Positions 15,883 to 24,089 of a DNA stretch of 35,386 bases are shown here, in pieces (position 1 is the first letter of the stretch; every line of letters starts with the position of its first letter). This DNA comes from Firmicutes bacterium CAG:194. Its GTDB lineage: Bacteria; Bacillota; Clostridia; Lachnospirales; Lachnospiraceae. The stretch lies in assembly GCA_000432915.1 (NCBI GenBank), contig HF995211.1:1-35386 (forward strand), given 5' to 3'. The notes under the pieces are model-generated. The model saw only the letters and a list, made by a program, of their open reading frames with translations, searched no databases and had not been told where the DNA came from. The translations under genes were made by a program, and so were the position numbers.

Positions 15883-16266
15883 ATGGAAGAAATGCAAAAT
15901 CAGCCTGTGCCAGAGCCGGGCAAAACCTATTCCTCTAAAAACAACAGTTTTACCATATTATCTCTCTGCTTTGGTATGATCGCAATTGCGACCTGCTCTA
16001 TGTTTTTCATTGCATTACCGGCGGGCGGTCTCAGTATTTTATTTGCCATTCTTTCCAAGGGAAAGGAACGCAAAATGCAGGCGATCTGCAAAGCAGGCAT
16101 CATCACTTCGGCAATCGGGATCTTCCTGTCTTTCCTCATCACGGGAGCAGCATTCTATCTGGTGTTCTCCAATCCGGATTACAGGCAGCAGCTCAATGAT
16201 ATGTCACAGCAGATGTACGGTGAAACATTTGATGATATGTTAAAAGAAAGGGGACTGGATCTATGA
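15883..16266 (+). CDS. Small DUF4190-like membrane protein
   Basis: A 127-residue protein with a short polar N terminus (Pro/Gln-rich, 1-22). Hydrophobic segments lie at about 24-58, interrupted by Gly/Pro, and at about 68-96. A polar Met/Gln-rich tail follows. The ALPAGGLSILFAILSKG and KAGIITSAIGIFLSF segments resemble the DUF4190 pattern of two helices around a short basic loop (KGKERK). GGAG lies eight bases before the ATG. The stop overlaps the next start as ATGA, so translation is probably coupled. Function unknown. Confidence 0.75.
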   Translation: MEEMQNQPVPEPGKTYSSKNNSFTILSLCFGMIAIATCSMFFIALPAGGLSILFAILSKGKERKMQAICKAGIITSAIGIFLSFLITGAAFYLVFSNPDYRQQLNDMSQQMYGETFDDMLKERGLDL

Positions 16267-16739
16267 GTATGACGATCGGTGCTTCTCAATCATATGGCGG
16301 TTATTACGGGATACAGCCACAGACGGGCTCTATCAAAAATCCGGGTGAGTCTGAAGTAACCGCTCCGGGGCGTAAATCCTCCCCCGCAGAGTGCGAAACC
16401 TGCAAGGAGCGCAAATATCAGGATGGATCCGACGAGATGGTATCTTACAAATCCGCCTCACATATTTCGCCTTCCGCTTCCGCATCGGCTGTCCGTGCAC
16501 ATGAACAGGAACATGTTTCCAATGCATTTAAGAAAGCAGCCACGGATGGTGGCAAAGTGCTGCAGGCAAGCGTCAGCTTAAAAACGGCGATCTGCCCGGA
16601 ATGCGGTACAAGCTATGTCGCCGGTGGGGAAACAACCACCAAAATTTCCTATACAAATGAAGAAAATCCATATCAGAAGCAGAAAAAAATCCAGGACAGC
16701 CTGCGTTATACAGGACAGAACCTTGATCTTGCCTGCTAA
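16263..16739 (+). CDS. SprA-like putative metalloprotease with Cys pairs
   Basis: A 158-residue protein with no signal peptide or membrane helix. It has an HExxH motif, HEQEH (80-84), within a SASAVRAHEQEHVSNAF context that matches the SprA-related putative metalloprotease pattern. Two Cys pairs, CETC (44-47) and CPEC (111-114), could form a second metal site. The N terminus is Gly/Ser/Tyr-rich and probably flexible. A downstream Glu as third zinc ligand is not obvious, although GGETTTK (121-127) is a candidate. It is translationally coupled to the small membrane protein upstream. The protease assignment rests on the motif only. Confidence 0.75.
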   Translation: MSMTIGASQSYGGYYGIQPQTGSIKNPGESEVTAPGRKSSPAECETCKERKYQDGSDEMVSYKSASHISPSASASAVRAHEQEHVSNAFKKAATDGGKVLQASVSLKTAICPECGTSYVAGGETTTKISYTNEENPYQKQKKIQDSLRYTGQNLDLAC

Positions 16740-16762
16740 TTATTTGGGGAGACAATACAGAA

Positions 16763-17488
16763 ATGAAACAGATAAAATCTTCTGCTGCTTTAAAGGCAGA
16801 TGCCAGACAGCAGCTTCTCGGAAAATATAAAACAGTGATCCTTGCCTATCTGATCATGCAGTTCCTTATATCCGGCTGTATGAATCTTGCACAGGCACAG
16901 GTCAATTTAAACACAGGCGCAGGCATGGGCATTTATTACCTGATCTATTTTATCCTGTTGCTGCTATCCGCGATCTTCATCACCGGACAGAACCAGCTCT
17001 ATAAGAATATTGCCCGCGGTCTTCCCTATTATGTCAAAGATATGTGGGTCGGCTTTCACGGACTGGCAGACCATGCGATTCTGGTACATCTGATCATCTT
17101 TGGTCTGTGTCTTCTGGCAGGCATTCCGTTTATCCTTTCATGTGCGTTCATGGCATACACGAAAAATTATTACCTGTCCCTGCTTGTTGCAGCAACCGGT
17201 ATTTTCTTTCTTGTGATGTCCATCCTTTTATCGATCTGGTATTCTCAGGCTCTTTATCTGATCACAGATTATCCGGATGAATCAGCACTGCAGCTGTTAA
17301 AACACAGCCGTACACTTATGAAAGGACACGCCGGCAGTTATTTCTACCTGCTGGTCAGCTTTATCGGAATCGGACTTCTCGTTGTACTGACATTTGGGAT
17401 CGGTATTCTTTGGGCGTATCCTTATTTTACAGCAACAAAGACCAATTATTATCTGGAGCTGACAGCTCCAAATCCGGAAGAGATCTAA
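16763..17488 (+). CDS. DUF975-family integral membrane protein
   Basis: A 241-residue polytopic protein. The N-terminal amphipathic entry SSAALKADARQQLLGKYKTVILAYL is typical of DUF975. About five membrane helices follow (near 25-45, 55-77, 98-125, 130-155 and 185-212). A cytoplasmic-type segment YPDESALQLLKHSRTLMKGH is another family hallmark. Family function is unknown. GGGGAG lies about 11 bases before the ATG, and the gene follows the SprA-like gene after 23 bases. Its stop overlaps the stop of the convergent regulator gene by four bases. Confidence 0.82.
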   Translation: MKQIKSSAALKADARQQLLGKYKTVILAYLIMQFLISGCMNLAQAQVNLNTGAGMGIYYLIYFILLLLSAIFITGQNQLYKNIARGLPYYVKDMWVGFHGLADHAILVHLIIFGLCLLAGIPFILSCAFMAYTKNYYLSLLVAATGIFFLVMSILLSIWYSQALYLITDYPDESALQLLKHSRTLMKGHAGSYFYLLVSFIGIGLLVVLTFGIGILWAYPYFTATKTNYYLELTAPNPEEI

Positions 17489-18897
17489 AGCCATGCTTTT
17501 TCCAGCAGTCCCATTCCTTCTTCTATCCCGGAGAGGGAAAGGGATGCATAACCAAGCATGACACGATGGGTCTCTTTTTTTATAATCTGATAATCGGAAA
17601 GTCCATACACTTTGCAGCCCTGCTGCCGTGCTTTCTGTATGAGCATCTGTTCCGTCACATCTTTATCCTTTGGCATAAGCAATATATGCAATCCTGCCTC
17701 TTCGCCCGCGATCGTAAACCGATCCCGAAACGGTTCCAGACACTCCAGCATTTTTTCCTGCTTCTGGCGATATACCTTTCGCATCTTATTCAGATATCGT
17801 TCAAAATACCCTTCTGCGATGAACCGGTTTAAAACCGCCTGATCGATCCGCGATACCGTAGAAGACAAAAAGCTGCAGTTCTGCTCATAAAGCGTCAGCA
17901 GGCGCCTTGGCAGAACCAGATAACTGACACGGATTGCAGGCGCGATTGACTTGGAAAAGGTTCCCATATAAATAACCTTCTCCCGGCGATCCAGCGACTG
18001 CAGCGCAGGAATCGGTTTTCCCTTATACCGGAACTCACTGTCATAATCATCCTCGATCAGGTATCTGTTTTCCTTCTCCTTTGCCCAGCCAAGCAGCTCC
18101 AGCCTTCTTCCAACAGGCATCACGGCACCGGTCGGGAACTGGTGGGCAGGCATCACATAAGCAAGGTCTGCCTCCGTCCGTTCCAGTGCGGAAGCACACA
18201 TTCCTTTTTCATCCATGTCCGTCACACAGATACGGTATGCATTGCTGCAAAAGATCCGGTAAGCGCGCAGATATGTTTCATTTTCCATTGCAACTGTCCG
18301 CACATCTCCAAACAGCTTTTGCAGCAAAAGCAGCAGATAATCATTTCCTGCACCGATGATGATCTGTTCCGGGCTGCAGTCCACCCCACGGGAGGCATGC
18401 AGATAGTGTACGATCGTCCGGCGGAGTCTTTCATCCCCCTTCGGATCTCCCTTATGCAGTACATTCTCCTGTTCGTCCAGAAGCACCTGCCTGTGGATCC
18501 TCTTCCAGGTTGAAAACGGAAAATAAGACATATCGATCGTATTCGGGGAAAAATCACACAGAAAACTGTCTTCTGTCTGTTGCTTCTGTATCTCTTTCTG
18601 TTCTTTCTTCTGCATATCATCATTCTCACGGATGATATGATACAGTTCTTCCACATGACTGACAAAATATCCCTGACATGGTTTCGCTTCCAGATACCCC
18701 TCTGATACAAGCTGCCCATATGCCAGATCTACGGTCGATCTTGAAATCTGAAGCTGCTGTGCCAATAAACGAGCGGAGGGAAGCCGTTCTCCATAGCACA
18801 GCTTCCCTTCTCTGATTTCTTTTTTGATATGATCATATATTTGTTCGTATAAATGTTTCTTGTTGTCCGGATCTAACACAATCAGCAGATTATCCAT
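17485..18897 (-). CDS. MocR/PdxR-type regulator (GntR HTH + aminotransferase-like domain)
   Basis: A 470-residue fusion. Residues about 8-80 form a GntR winged helix (GERLPSARLLAQQLQISRST). After a Glu/Lys/Gln linker (90-112), a fold-type I aminotransferase domain runs to the end. The PLP lysine is K316 in GTFSKSIAP, and IEDDYDSEFRY (281-291) matches the expected Asp/Tyr region. Such proteins sense PLP or an amino compound and control vitamin B6, GABA or taurine genes. None of those genes is in this window, so the target is unknown. The ATG overlaps the end of the DUF2225 gene by eight bases. Confidence 0.9.
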   Translation of the reverse strand: MDNLLIVLDPDNKKHLYEQIYDHIKKEIREGKLCYGERLPSARLLAQQLQISRSTVDLAYGQLVSEGYLEAKPCQGYFVSHVEELYHIIRENDDMQKKEQKEIQKQQTEDSFLCDFSPNTIDMSYFPFSTWKRIHRQVLLDEQENVLHKGDPKGDERLRRTIVHYLHASRGVDCSPEQIIIGAGNDYLLLLLQKLFGDVRTVAMENETYLRAYRIFCSNAYRICVTDMDEKGMCASALERTEADLAYVMPAHQFPTGAVMPVGRRLELLGWAKEKENRYLIEDDYDSEFRYKGKPIPALQSLDRREKVIYMGTFSKSIAPAIRVSYLVLPRRLLTLYEQNCSFLSSTVSRIDQAVLNRFIAEGYFERYLNKMRKVYRQKQEKMLECLEPFRDRFTIAGEEAGLHILLMPKDKDVTEQMLIQKARQQGCKVYGLSDYQIIKKETHRVMLGYASLSLSGIEEGMGLLEKAWL

Positions 18898-19723
18898 TTT
18901 TCTGTTCCTTCATCTTTTTCCTCAGATCGTCCTTCAGATCTCTGGCTCTGTCTTTAATCCTCTTATTTGCAGCCTGTGATACCAAAATGCCGGACAAAAG
19001 CTTTGCCGCCATATCATAATGTTCAAATTCCATGGACAATACTGCGATCAGGTAATCCACTGTCAGCTCATCCATTCCGCAGATTGGAAATGATTCCGAC
19101 TGTCTCGCAGCCAGAAATCCCTCCAGTGCACTCTGGCGGTATTCCCTCTCTTCCTGCAATAGCTCCGGCTTTGGATCTGTTTCTGCCATCTCATCCAGCA
19201 TACCATGCAGAAGCCAGGATGATTTCAGACAAATGTACGCTTTTTCACTTGCTTTCGCTTTCTTGACGATCGCATTTGCCAGTGTCAGCTTATAACGTTC
19301 CAGTGCCTGCTCATATGTATAAATCTCACCGTCCATCTGTACCGGTTTATAATGGGCACAGATTCCCACACGGATCATTTTTGCCTGCATGCTGGAAGTC
19401 AGCTCATAATAACGACCGAGTGCAGCATAGCCACAATGCGGGCATACGATTGGATCATATTTGACTACATCTATCCCTTCATATCTGGGACGCAGATCCT
19501 GATCTGTCCCCAGTCTTCTCGCCTTGCCTGCACGGATCGTCTTCGTTTTAAACTCTGCCTCACAGATCGGGCAGACGTATTTTTTATCAAACAGTATATC
19601 AGCTTCTTTTACTACAGGAGCATCTGCATCCTTTTTGATTTCTTTAGGATCCGGCTTCTCATATAAAGAAGCATTTTCCAATTCTCCCAGTCCGAATTGT
19701 TTCAGCCCTGATAAGATACCCAT
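18890..19723 (-). CDS. DUF2225-family protein with two Cys pairs
   Basis: A 277-residue soluble protein. Paired motifs CPIC (51-54) and CPHC (94-97) suggest a zinc site, followed by GYAALGRYYELTS. A helical C-terminal part rich in Ala, Lys and Glu resembles TPR-like packing (about 140-270). The pattern matches DUF2225, found widely in Clostridia with no established function. It follows glnS after 13 bases and overlaps the downstream regulator, so it is probably part of a glnS-DUF2225-regulator transcript. Confidence 0.85.
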   Translation of the reverse strand: MGILSGLKQFGLGELENASLYEKPDPKEIKKDADAPVVKEADILFDKKYVCPICEAEFKTKTIRAGKARRLGTDQDLRPRYEGIDVVKYDPIVCPHCGYAALGRYYELTSSMQAKMIRVGICAHYKPVQMDGEIYTYEQALERYKLTLANAIVKKAKASEKAYICLKSSWLLHGMLDEMAETDPKPELLQEEREYRQSALEGFLAARQSESFPICGMDELTVDYLIAVLSMEFEHYDMAAKLLSGILVSQAANKRIKDRARDLKDDLRKKMKEQKNG

Positions 19724-19736
19724 TTTTTCTCCTCCA

Positions 19737-21437
19737 TTATGCCTTTGGCAGCTTGAAGGAACTCTTCAAAGAAACAATTCTGTTAAATACCAGCGCATCT
19801 TCTTTGGAATCTTTATAGTCCACACAGAAGAAACCGTTTCTTACAAACTGAAAACTCTCGTAAGCTTTTGCGCCTGCGATCGCCGGTTCTATATAGCAGT
19901 TCTTCAGAACAGTCAGGGAATTTGGATTCAGATTCAGACTACCGTCTTCCTTGTTATAAACGCCCTTCTCTTCATCTACCAGATTTTCATATAAGCGCAC
20001 CTCTGCTTTTACCGCTTCCTTTGCAGGAACCCAGTGAATAGTGCCTTTTACTTTACGTTCGGTAAAACCGGAACCTGCCTTTGTTGCAGGATCATACGTA
20101 CAATGAACCACTGTGACATTTCCGTTTTCATCTTTTTCAAAGCTTGTGCATTTTACAAAATAAGCATGCATCAGTCTGACTTCATTGCCCGGAAACAGAC
20201 GGAAATATTTCTTCGGCGGTTCTTCCATGAAGTCATCCCGTTCAATATATAATTCTCTGCCGAACGGTACCTGATGGGAACCAAGCTCCGGATTTTCCAT
20301 ATTATTGGCAGCTTCCAGCATTTCTGTCTGCCCTTCTGGATAGTTATCAATAACTAACTTGATTGGATCCAGCACAGCCATCATACGCGGGCGTTTCAGT
20401 TTCAGATCTTCTCTGACGCAGTACTCCAGCATTGCATACTCTGCTGATGAGTTAGCTTTGGAAACACCACAAAGCTCCACGAATTTCTTAATGGACTCCG
20501 GTGTAAAACCGCGTCTTCTGAGCGCTGCGATCGATACCAGACGCGGATCATCCCAGCCGTCTACAATCTTATCTTCTACCAGCTTTTTAATATAACGCTT
20601 ACCGGTCACAACGTTTGTCAGATACATCTTTGCAAATTCGATCTGTCTCGGCGGATGCGGATACTCCAGTTCTCTGACTACCCAGTCATATAACGGGCGG
20701 TGATCCTCAAATTCCAGTGTACAGATAGAATGGGTGATTCCTTCGATTGCATCCTCGATCGGATGTGCAAAATCGTACATCGGATAGATGCACCACTTGT
20801 CACCCGTATTATGGTGTGTCATATGTGCCACACGATACAGGATCGGATCACGCATATTGATATTCGGGGATGCCATATCAATATGGGCACGCAGTACCTT
20901 TGCACCATCCTCGTACATGCCGTTTTTCATATTTTCAAACAGCTCCAGATTTTCTTCAATGCTTCTGTCACTGTATGGATCTTTCTTACCCGGCTCTGTC
21001 AGTGTTCCTCTGTAGGCGCGGATCTCATCTGCGCTCAGATCGGATACATATGCTTTGCCCTTTTTGATCAGTTTTACTGCGCCTTCATACATCTGATCAA
21101 AATAATCGGATGCAAAGAAGAGACGATCTTCCCAGTCAGCCCCAAGCCATTTGATATCAGCCTTGATGGACTCTACGAATTCTGACTTTTCCTTCGTCGG
21201 GTTCGTATCATCAAAACGCATGTTGAACTTTCCGCCGTATTCCTGTGCCAGTCCATAGTTTAAAAGAATACTCTTGGCATGTCCGATATGCAGATATCCG
21301 TTCGGTTCCGGCGGGAATCTGGTGTGTACCGTATCATAAACACCCTCTGCAAGATCTTTATCAATTTCCTGTTCAATAAAATTTCTGGAAACAACTTCTT
21401 TTTCTTCTGTCTTTTCTGTCATCTCGTTATTTTCCAT
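19737..21437 (-). CDS. glnS: Glutaminyl-tRNA synthetase GlnS
   Basis: A 566-residue class I synthetase that charges tRNA(Gln) directly with glutamine. The HIGH motif is HIGH (50-53) in PPEPNGYLHIGHAKS. The GlnRS-type segment GWDDPRLVSIAALRRRGFTP starts at 294. The KMSKS-like region reads VVTGKRYIKK (276-285), where well-known GlnRS have VMSKR, so only the KR pair is retained. The C-terminal beta-barrel anticodon domain (about 345-566) is complete. GAGGAGG lies six bases before the ATG. The non-discriminating GluRS route is an unlikely identity because of the GlnRS-specific segments and C-terminal barrel. Confidence 0.93.
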   Translation of the reverse strand: MENNEMTEKTEEKEVVSRNFIEQEIDKDLAEGVYDTVHTRFPPEPNGYLHIGHAKSILLNYGLAQEYGGKFNMRFDDTNPTKEKSEFVESIKADIKWLGADWEDRLFFASDYFDQMYEGAVKLIKKGKAYVSDLSADEIRAYRGTLTEPGKKDPYSDRSIEENLELFENMKNGMYEDGAKVLRAHIDMASPNINMRDPILYRVAHMTHHNTGDKWCIYPMYDFAHPIEDAIEGITHSICTLEFEDHRPLYDWVVRELEYPHPPRQIEFAKMYLTNVVTGKRYIKKLVEDKIVDGWDDPRLVSIAALRRRGFTPESIKKFVELCGVSKANSSAEYAMLEYCVREDLKLKRPRMMAVLDPIKLVIDNYPEGQTEMLEAANNMENPELGSHQVPFGRELYIERDDFMEEPPKKYFRLFPGNEVRLMHAYFVKCTSFEKDENGNVTVVHCTYDPATKAGSGFTERKVKGTIHWVPAKEAVKAEVRLYENLVDEEKGVYNKEDGSLNLNPNSLTVLKNCYIEPAIAGAKAYESFQFVRNGFFCVDYKDSKEDALVFNRIVSLKSSFKLPKA

Positions 21438-21489
21438 AATTTCCTCCTCGTGTCAAATCCTCTGCCGCTTTTCTTCGTCATTTCTCCTT

Positions 21490-21518
21490 ATGATAGCATA
21501 AATACGGCTTAAGTTAAA
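21490..21518 (-). promoter_or_regulatory. Candidate extended -10 promoter of glnS
   Basis: Minus strand TATCAT (21495-21490) preceded by TGC (extended -10), with a poor -35 (TTTAAC, 21518-21513) at 17 bases. It lies between the GGDEF-EAL gene and glnS, and its -35 box overlaps the stop codon of the former. Confidence 0.4.
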
Positions 21519-24051
21519 TATATTTCTTATCAAAATCCTTCCGGGTCATCGGGCGGTCAAAATAGTAGCCCTGCACAAGCCGCACCTTCATACCTTCCAG
21601 TACTTTATACTGTTCTCTCGTCTCTATTCCCTCGATACAGATGCTGACACCGATCGCTCCCGCCAGCTCCGCAACCATCTTGATAAATGACTGTGAATAA
21701 GAATCTTCTGTCAGATCCGATACAAAGCTCTGATCTACTTTAATCACATCCAGCGGGATCTCCCGGATATGGTTTAGGGAAGAATAGCCTGTTCCGAAAT
21801 CATCCAGCGCGATCCTCGCGCCCAGTCCCCTGATCTGGTTCAGTATCTTTTTCATACGCTCCATATCGTTGATCGCAAGACTTTCCGTTACTTCCAGTGT
21901 CAGATTGTGCGGATTGATCCCCGACCGGCGGATCGTTTCTTCTATTGTCTCTACGATATCCGTCTGCAGCAACTGTACGACAGACAGATTGACATTAACC
22001 TTAAACTCTGGATGTCCGTGTGTATTCCAGTATTGACATGCCTTGCATGCCTCTTTCATTACATGGTTTCCAATCGGATTAATGAGCCCGAGATACTCTG
22101 CCAGCGGAATAAAATCAGACGGTGGAATAAAGCCGAGTGTTGCGGAATTCCATCTGACCAGCGCTTCCGCACCGACACATGGGGTTCCTTCCTTCTGGAT
22201 ATCAATGATCGGCTGATAATATACCTCGAACTCCTTGTAATCACCTGCCGTAGCATCACGCATATTTTTTTCCATATCCAGTCGTTTATTGGAAGTGGAG
22301 CTGATATTATCGGAATATACCGCCACTCTGTTTTTGCCACTCTTTTTGGCTTCGTACATGGCGATATCCGCTTTCTTGATCAGATCCTGTACACTGCTGC
22401 CATCCTCCGGGAAATAGCAGATCCCCATACTCATCGTGCAGTAATAATCTGCATTTTTTAAAAACCATGGTTTGGAAAAGATCTCCTTGATCTCTTCCAC
22501 GATCCCATCGAACCTTGCAATGCTCTCCGGCGGTACAACAATGACAAATTCATCGCCGCCCATACGGTAGCATGTATTATGGATCTCAGGGATCCGCTGC
22601 AGACTGTGCGAAATGGATTTCAGCAGTACATCCCCATACTGGTGTCCAAGTCCGTCATTGATATGTTTGAAATCATCCAGATCCAGATAAAGCAGTCCGC
22701 CTTTGCCGCCTTCTGCCTCTGCTTTTTGAATATACTGCGCCAGATCCCGTTCACAACACATACGGTTGTACAATCCTGTCAGGAAATCCGTATATGCCTG
22801 TTGCTCGATCTTACGCTGATATATTTTTTTATCCGTAATATCATACAAGGCACTAAAGGATACTTTCCTGCCATCTACCCAGTCAATCTCTGTCTGATGC
22901 AGATCATACCAGTGCTTTCTGGAGGGATGCTTCAGTTCATAATAACCTTGCTTCACAAGGGCACTTTCTGCCTGCTCCAACAGTCTGTTGATCGTGCCCT
23001 GCTTCAACTCCTGTTCAAATTCGTGCTGCATCAGATCATTACAAAACAGTACATGCCCGGTTTCCTTATCTCTGACATAAATACAGCTTCCCACCGTGTT
23101 TAAAATCTGGGTCAGAGACTGGTAAGAGCTTACAATGGAATTGTGCGCGATCCTGTTATCCAGTATGCTCTGCAGTATCTTCGCCATATCCGTTGTATAC
23201 CTGATCTCATCATCGGACCACGTATGCTCCCGTTCTGTTATAAGTGCGCAGAGATACATACTGATCGTACCACGTATACTGATCGGAACCGTGATCAAAG
23301 AAGTGATCTCCGTTGTTTTTAATAAATCCGTTATCTGCCCATCCGCATTCTCAGCACCGGATATGATCACTGTTTCGCTGCCGCATACCGGCTCCGGTTT
23401 TACCTTTTCTCGGCCTGCTGCCTGTAATAGGGACGGATGTGCTGCAGTCTCTGCTATAACAGAAACTGCTTTCCCGTCTTTGGAAAGCTTTAACAGCTGC
23501 ATATTGCTGACCGCCAGTTTTTCCTTCATCAGCTGCAAGAGCTGCCCTGCCAGCTGCTCAAACGGGCTTTGGTCCAGAAGCAGCTTTACGATCCTGCCCA
23601 GTCCCCCTTTTTCTGCCTGCTCTTTTTCTTCTTCCGTCAGCCACATGCGGAGCAGATCAAGTGCCTGCATAAATGCGCTTTCACTCGTCACACGTAAAAA
23701 GCCGTCCGCATAATGCCCCCGCTTTGTAAATTTCTTTTCTAAAACGCAATAAGCAAGCCAACACATGGTTGGCCTGCCTTCCTTTCTTACCGTAACAGCT
23801 GCTGTTTTAACATTCCCATAGGAGGTATCTTCTATGATCTGATCTTCCAGAGAAGATCTGCACAGCCTGTTATACAAAGCTTCTATATTTTCTTTCCCGA
23901 TCAGCCGGAGTAATCTCTCTCCTTCTTTCGGTTCACCTGACAACTTTGTAACAGCGTTTCCGTCCGCATCCACACAGTACAGATATATTCCTGCAAGTTC
24001 TGCTATCCCATCCTGTATTTTCTGTAACTTTTCATGATCTAACGCCTGCAT
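21514..24051 (-). CDS. Cytoplasmic GGDEF-EAL protein with sensory N terminus
   Basis: An 845-residue c-di-GMP turnover protein without membrane helices. By pattern it contains a PocR-like region (about 8-105, KIQDGIAELAGIYLYCVDADG), a GAF-like region (about 160-300), a PAS-like region (about 312-412), GGDEF (about 418-580) and EAL (about 592-845). The cyclase motif is intact (MGGDEF, 497-502). The inhibitory RxxD site is absent; EIHN occupies that place. EAL residues look complete: EALVRW (629-634), NVNLS, EVTES, DDFGTGYSS, IKVDQSF, EGIET, QGYYF. Both activities are therefore possible. The ribosome-binding site is weak. It follows guaB after 38 bases with no visible terminator. Confidence 0.92.
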   Translation of the reverse strand: MQALDHEKLQKIQDGIAELAGIYLYCVDADGNAVTKLSGEPKEGERLLRLIGKENIEALYNRLCRSSLEDQIIEDTSYGNVKTAAVTVRKEGRPTMCWLAYCVLEKKFTKRGHYADGFLRVTSESAFMQALDLLRMWLTEEEKEQAEKGGLGRIVKLLLDQSPFEQLAGQLLQLMKEKLAVSNMQLLKLSKDGKAVSVIAETAAHPSLLQAAGREKVKPEPVCGSETVIISGAENADGQITDLLKTTEITSLITVPISIRGTISMYLCALITEREHTWSDDEIRYTTDMAKILQSILDNRIAHNSIVSSYQSLTQILNTVGSCIYVRDKETGHVLFCNDLMQHEFEQELKQGTINRLLEQAESALVKQGYYELKHPSRKHWYDLHQTEIDWVDGRKVSFSALYDITDKKIYQRKIEQQAYTDFLTGLYNRMCCERDLAQYIQKAEAEGGKGGLLYLDLDDFKHINDGLGHQYGDVLLKSISHSLQRIPEIHNTCYRMGGDEFVIVVPPESIARFDGIVEEIKEIFSKPWFLKNADYYCTMSMGICYFPEDGSSVQDLIKKADIAMYEAKKSGKNRVAVYSDNISSTSNKRLDMEKNMRDATAGDYKEFEVYYQPIIDIQKEGTPCVGAEALVRWNSATLGFIPPSDFIPLAEYLGLINPIGNHVMKEACKACQYWNTHGHPEFKVNVNLSVVQLLQTDIVETIEETIRRSGINPHNLTLEVTESLAINDMERMKKILNQIRGLGARIALDDFGTGYSSLNHIREIPLDVIKVDQSFVSDLTEDSYSQSFIKMVAELAGAIGVSICIEGIETREQYKVLEGMKVRLVQGYYFDRPMTRKDFDKKYI

Positions 24052-24089
24052 GAACCTAACCCCGCCTTATAGTATTCTTTTTGCGCTTC

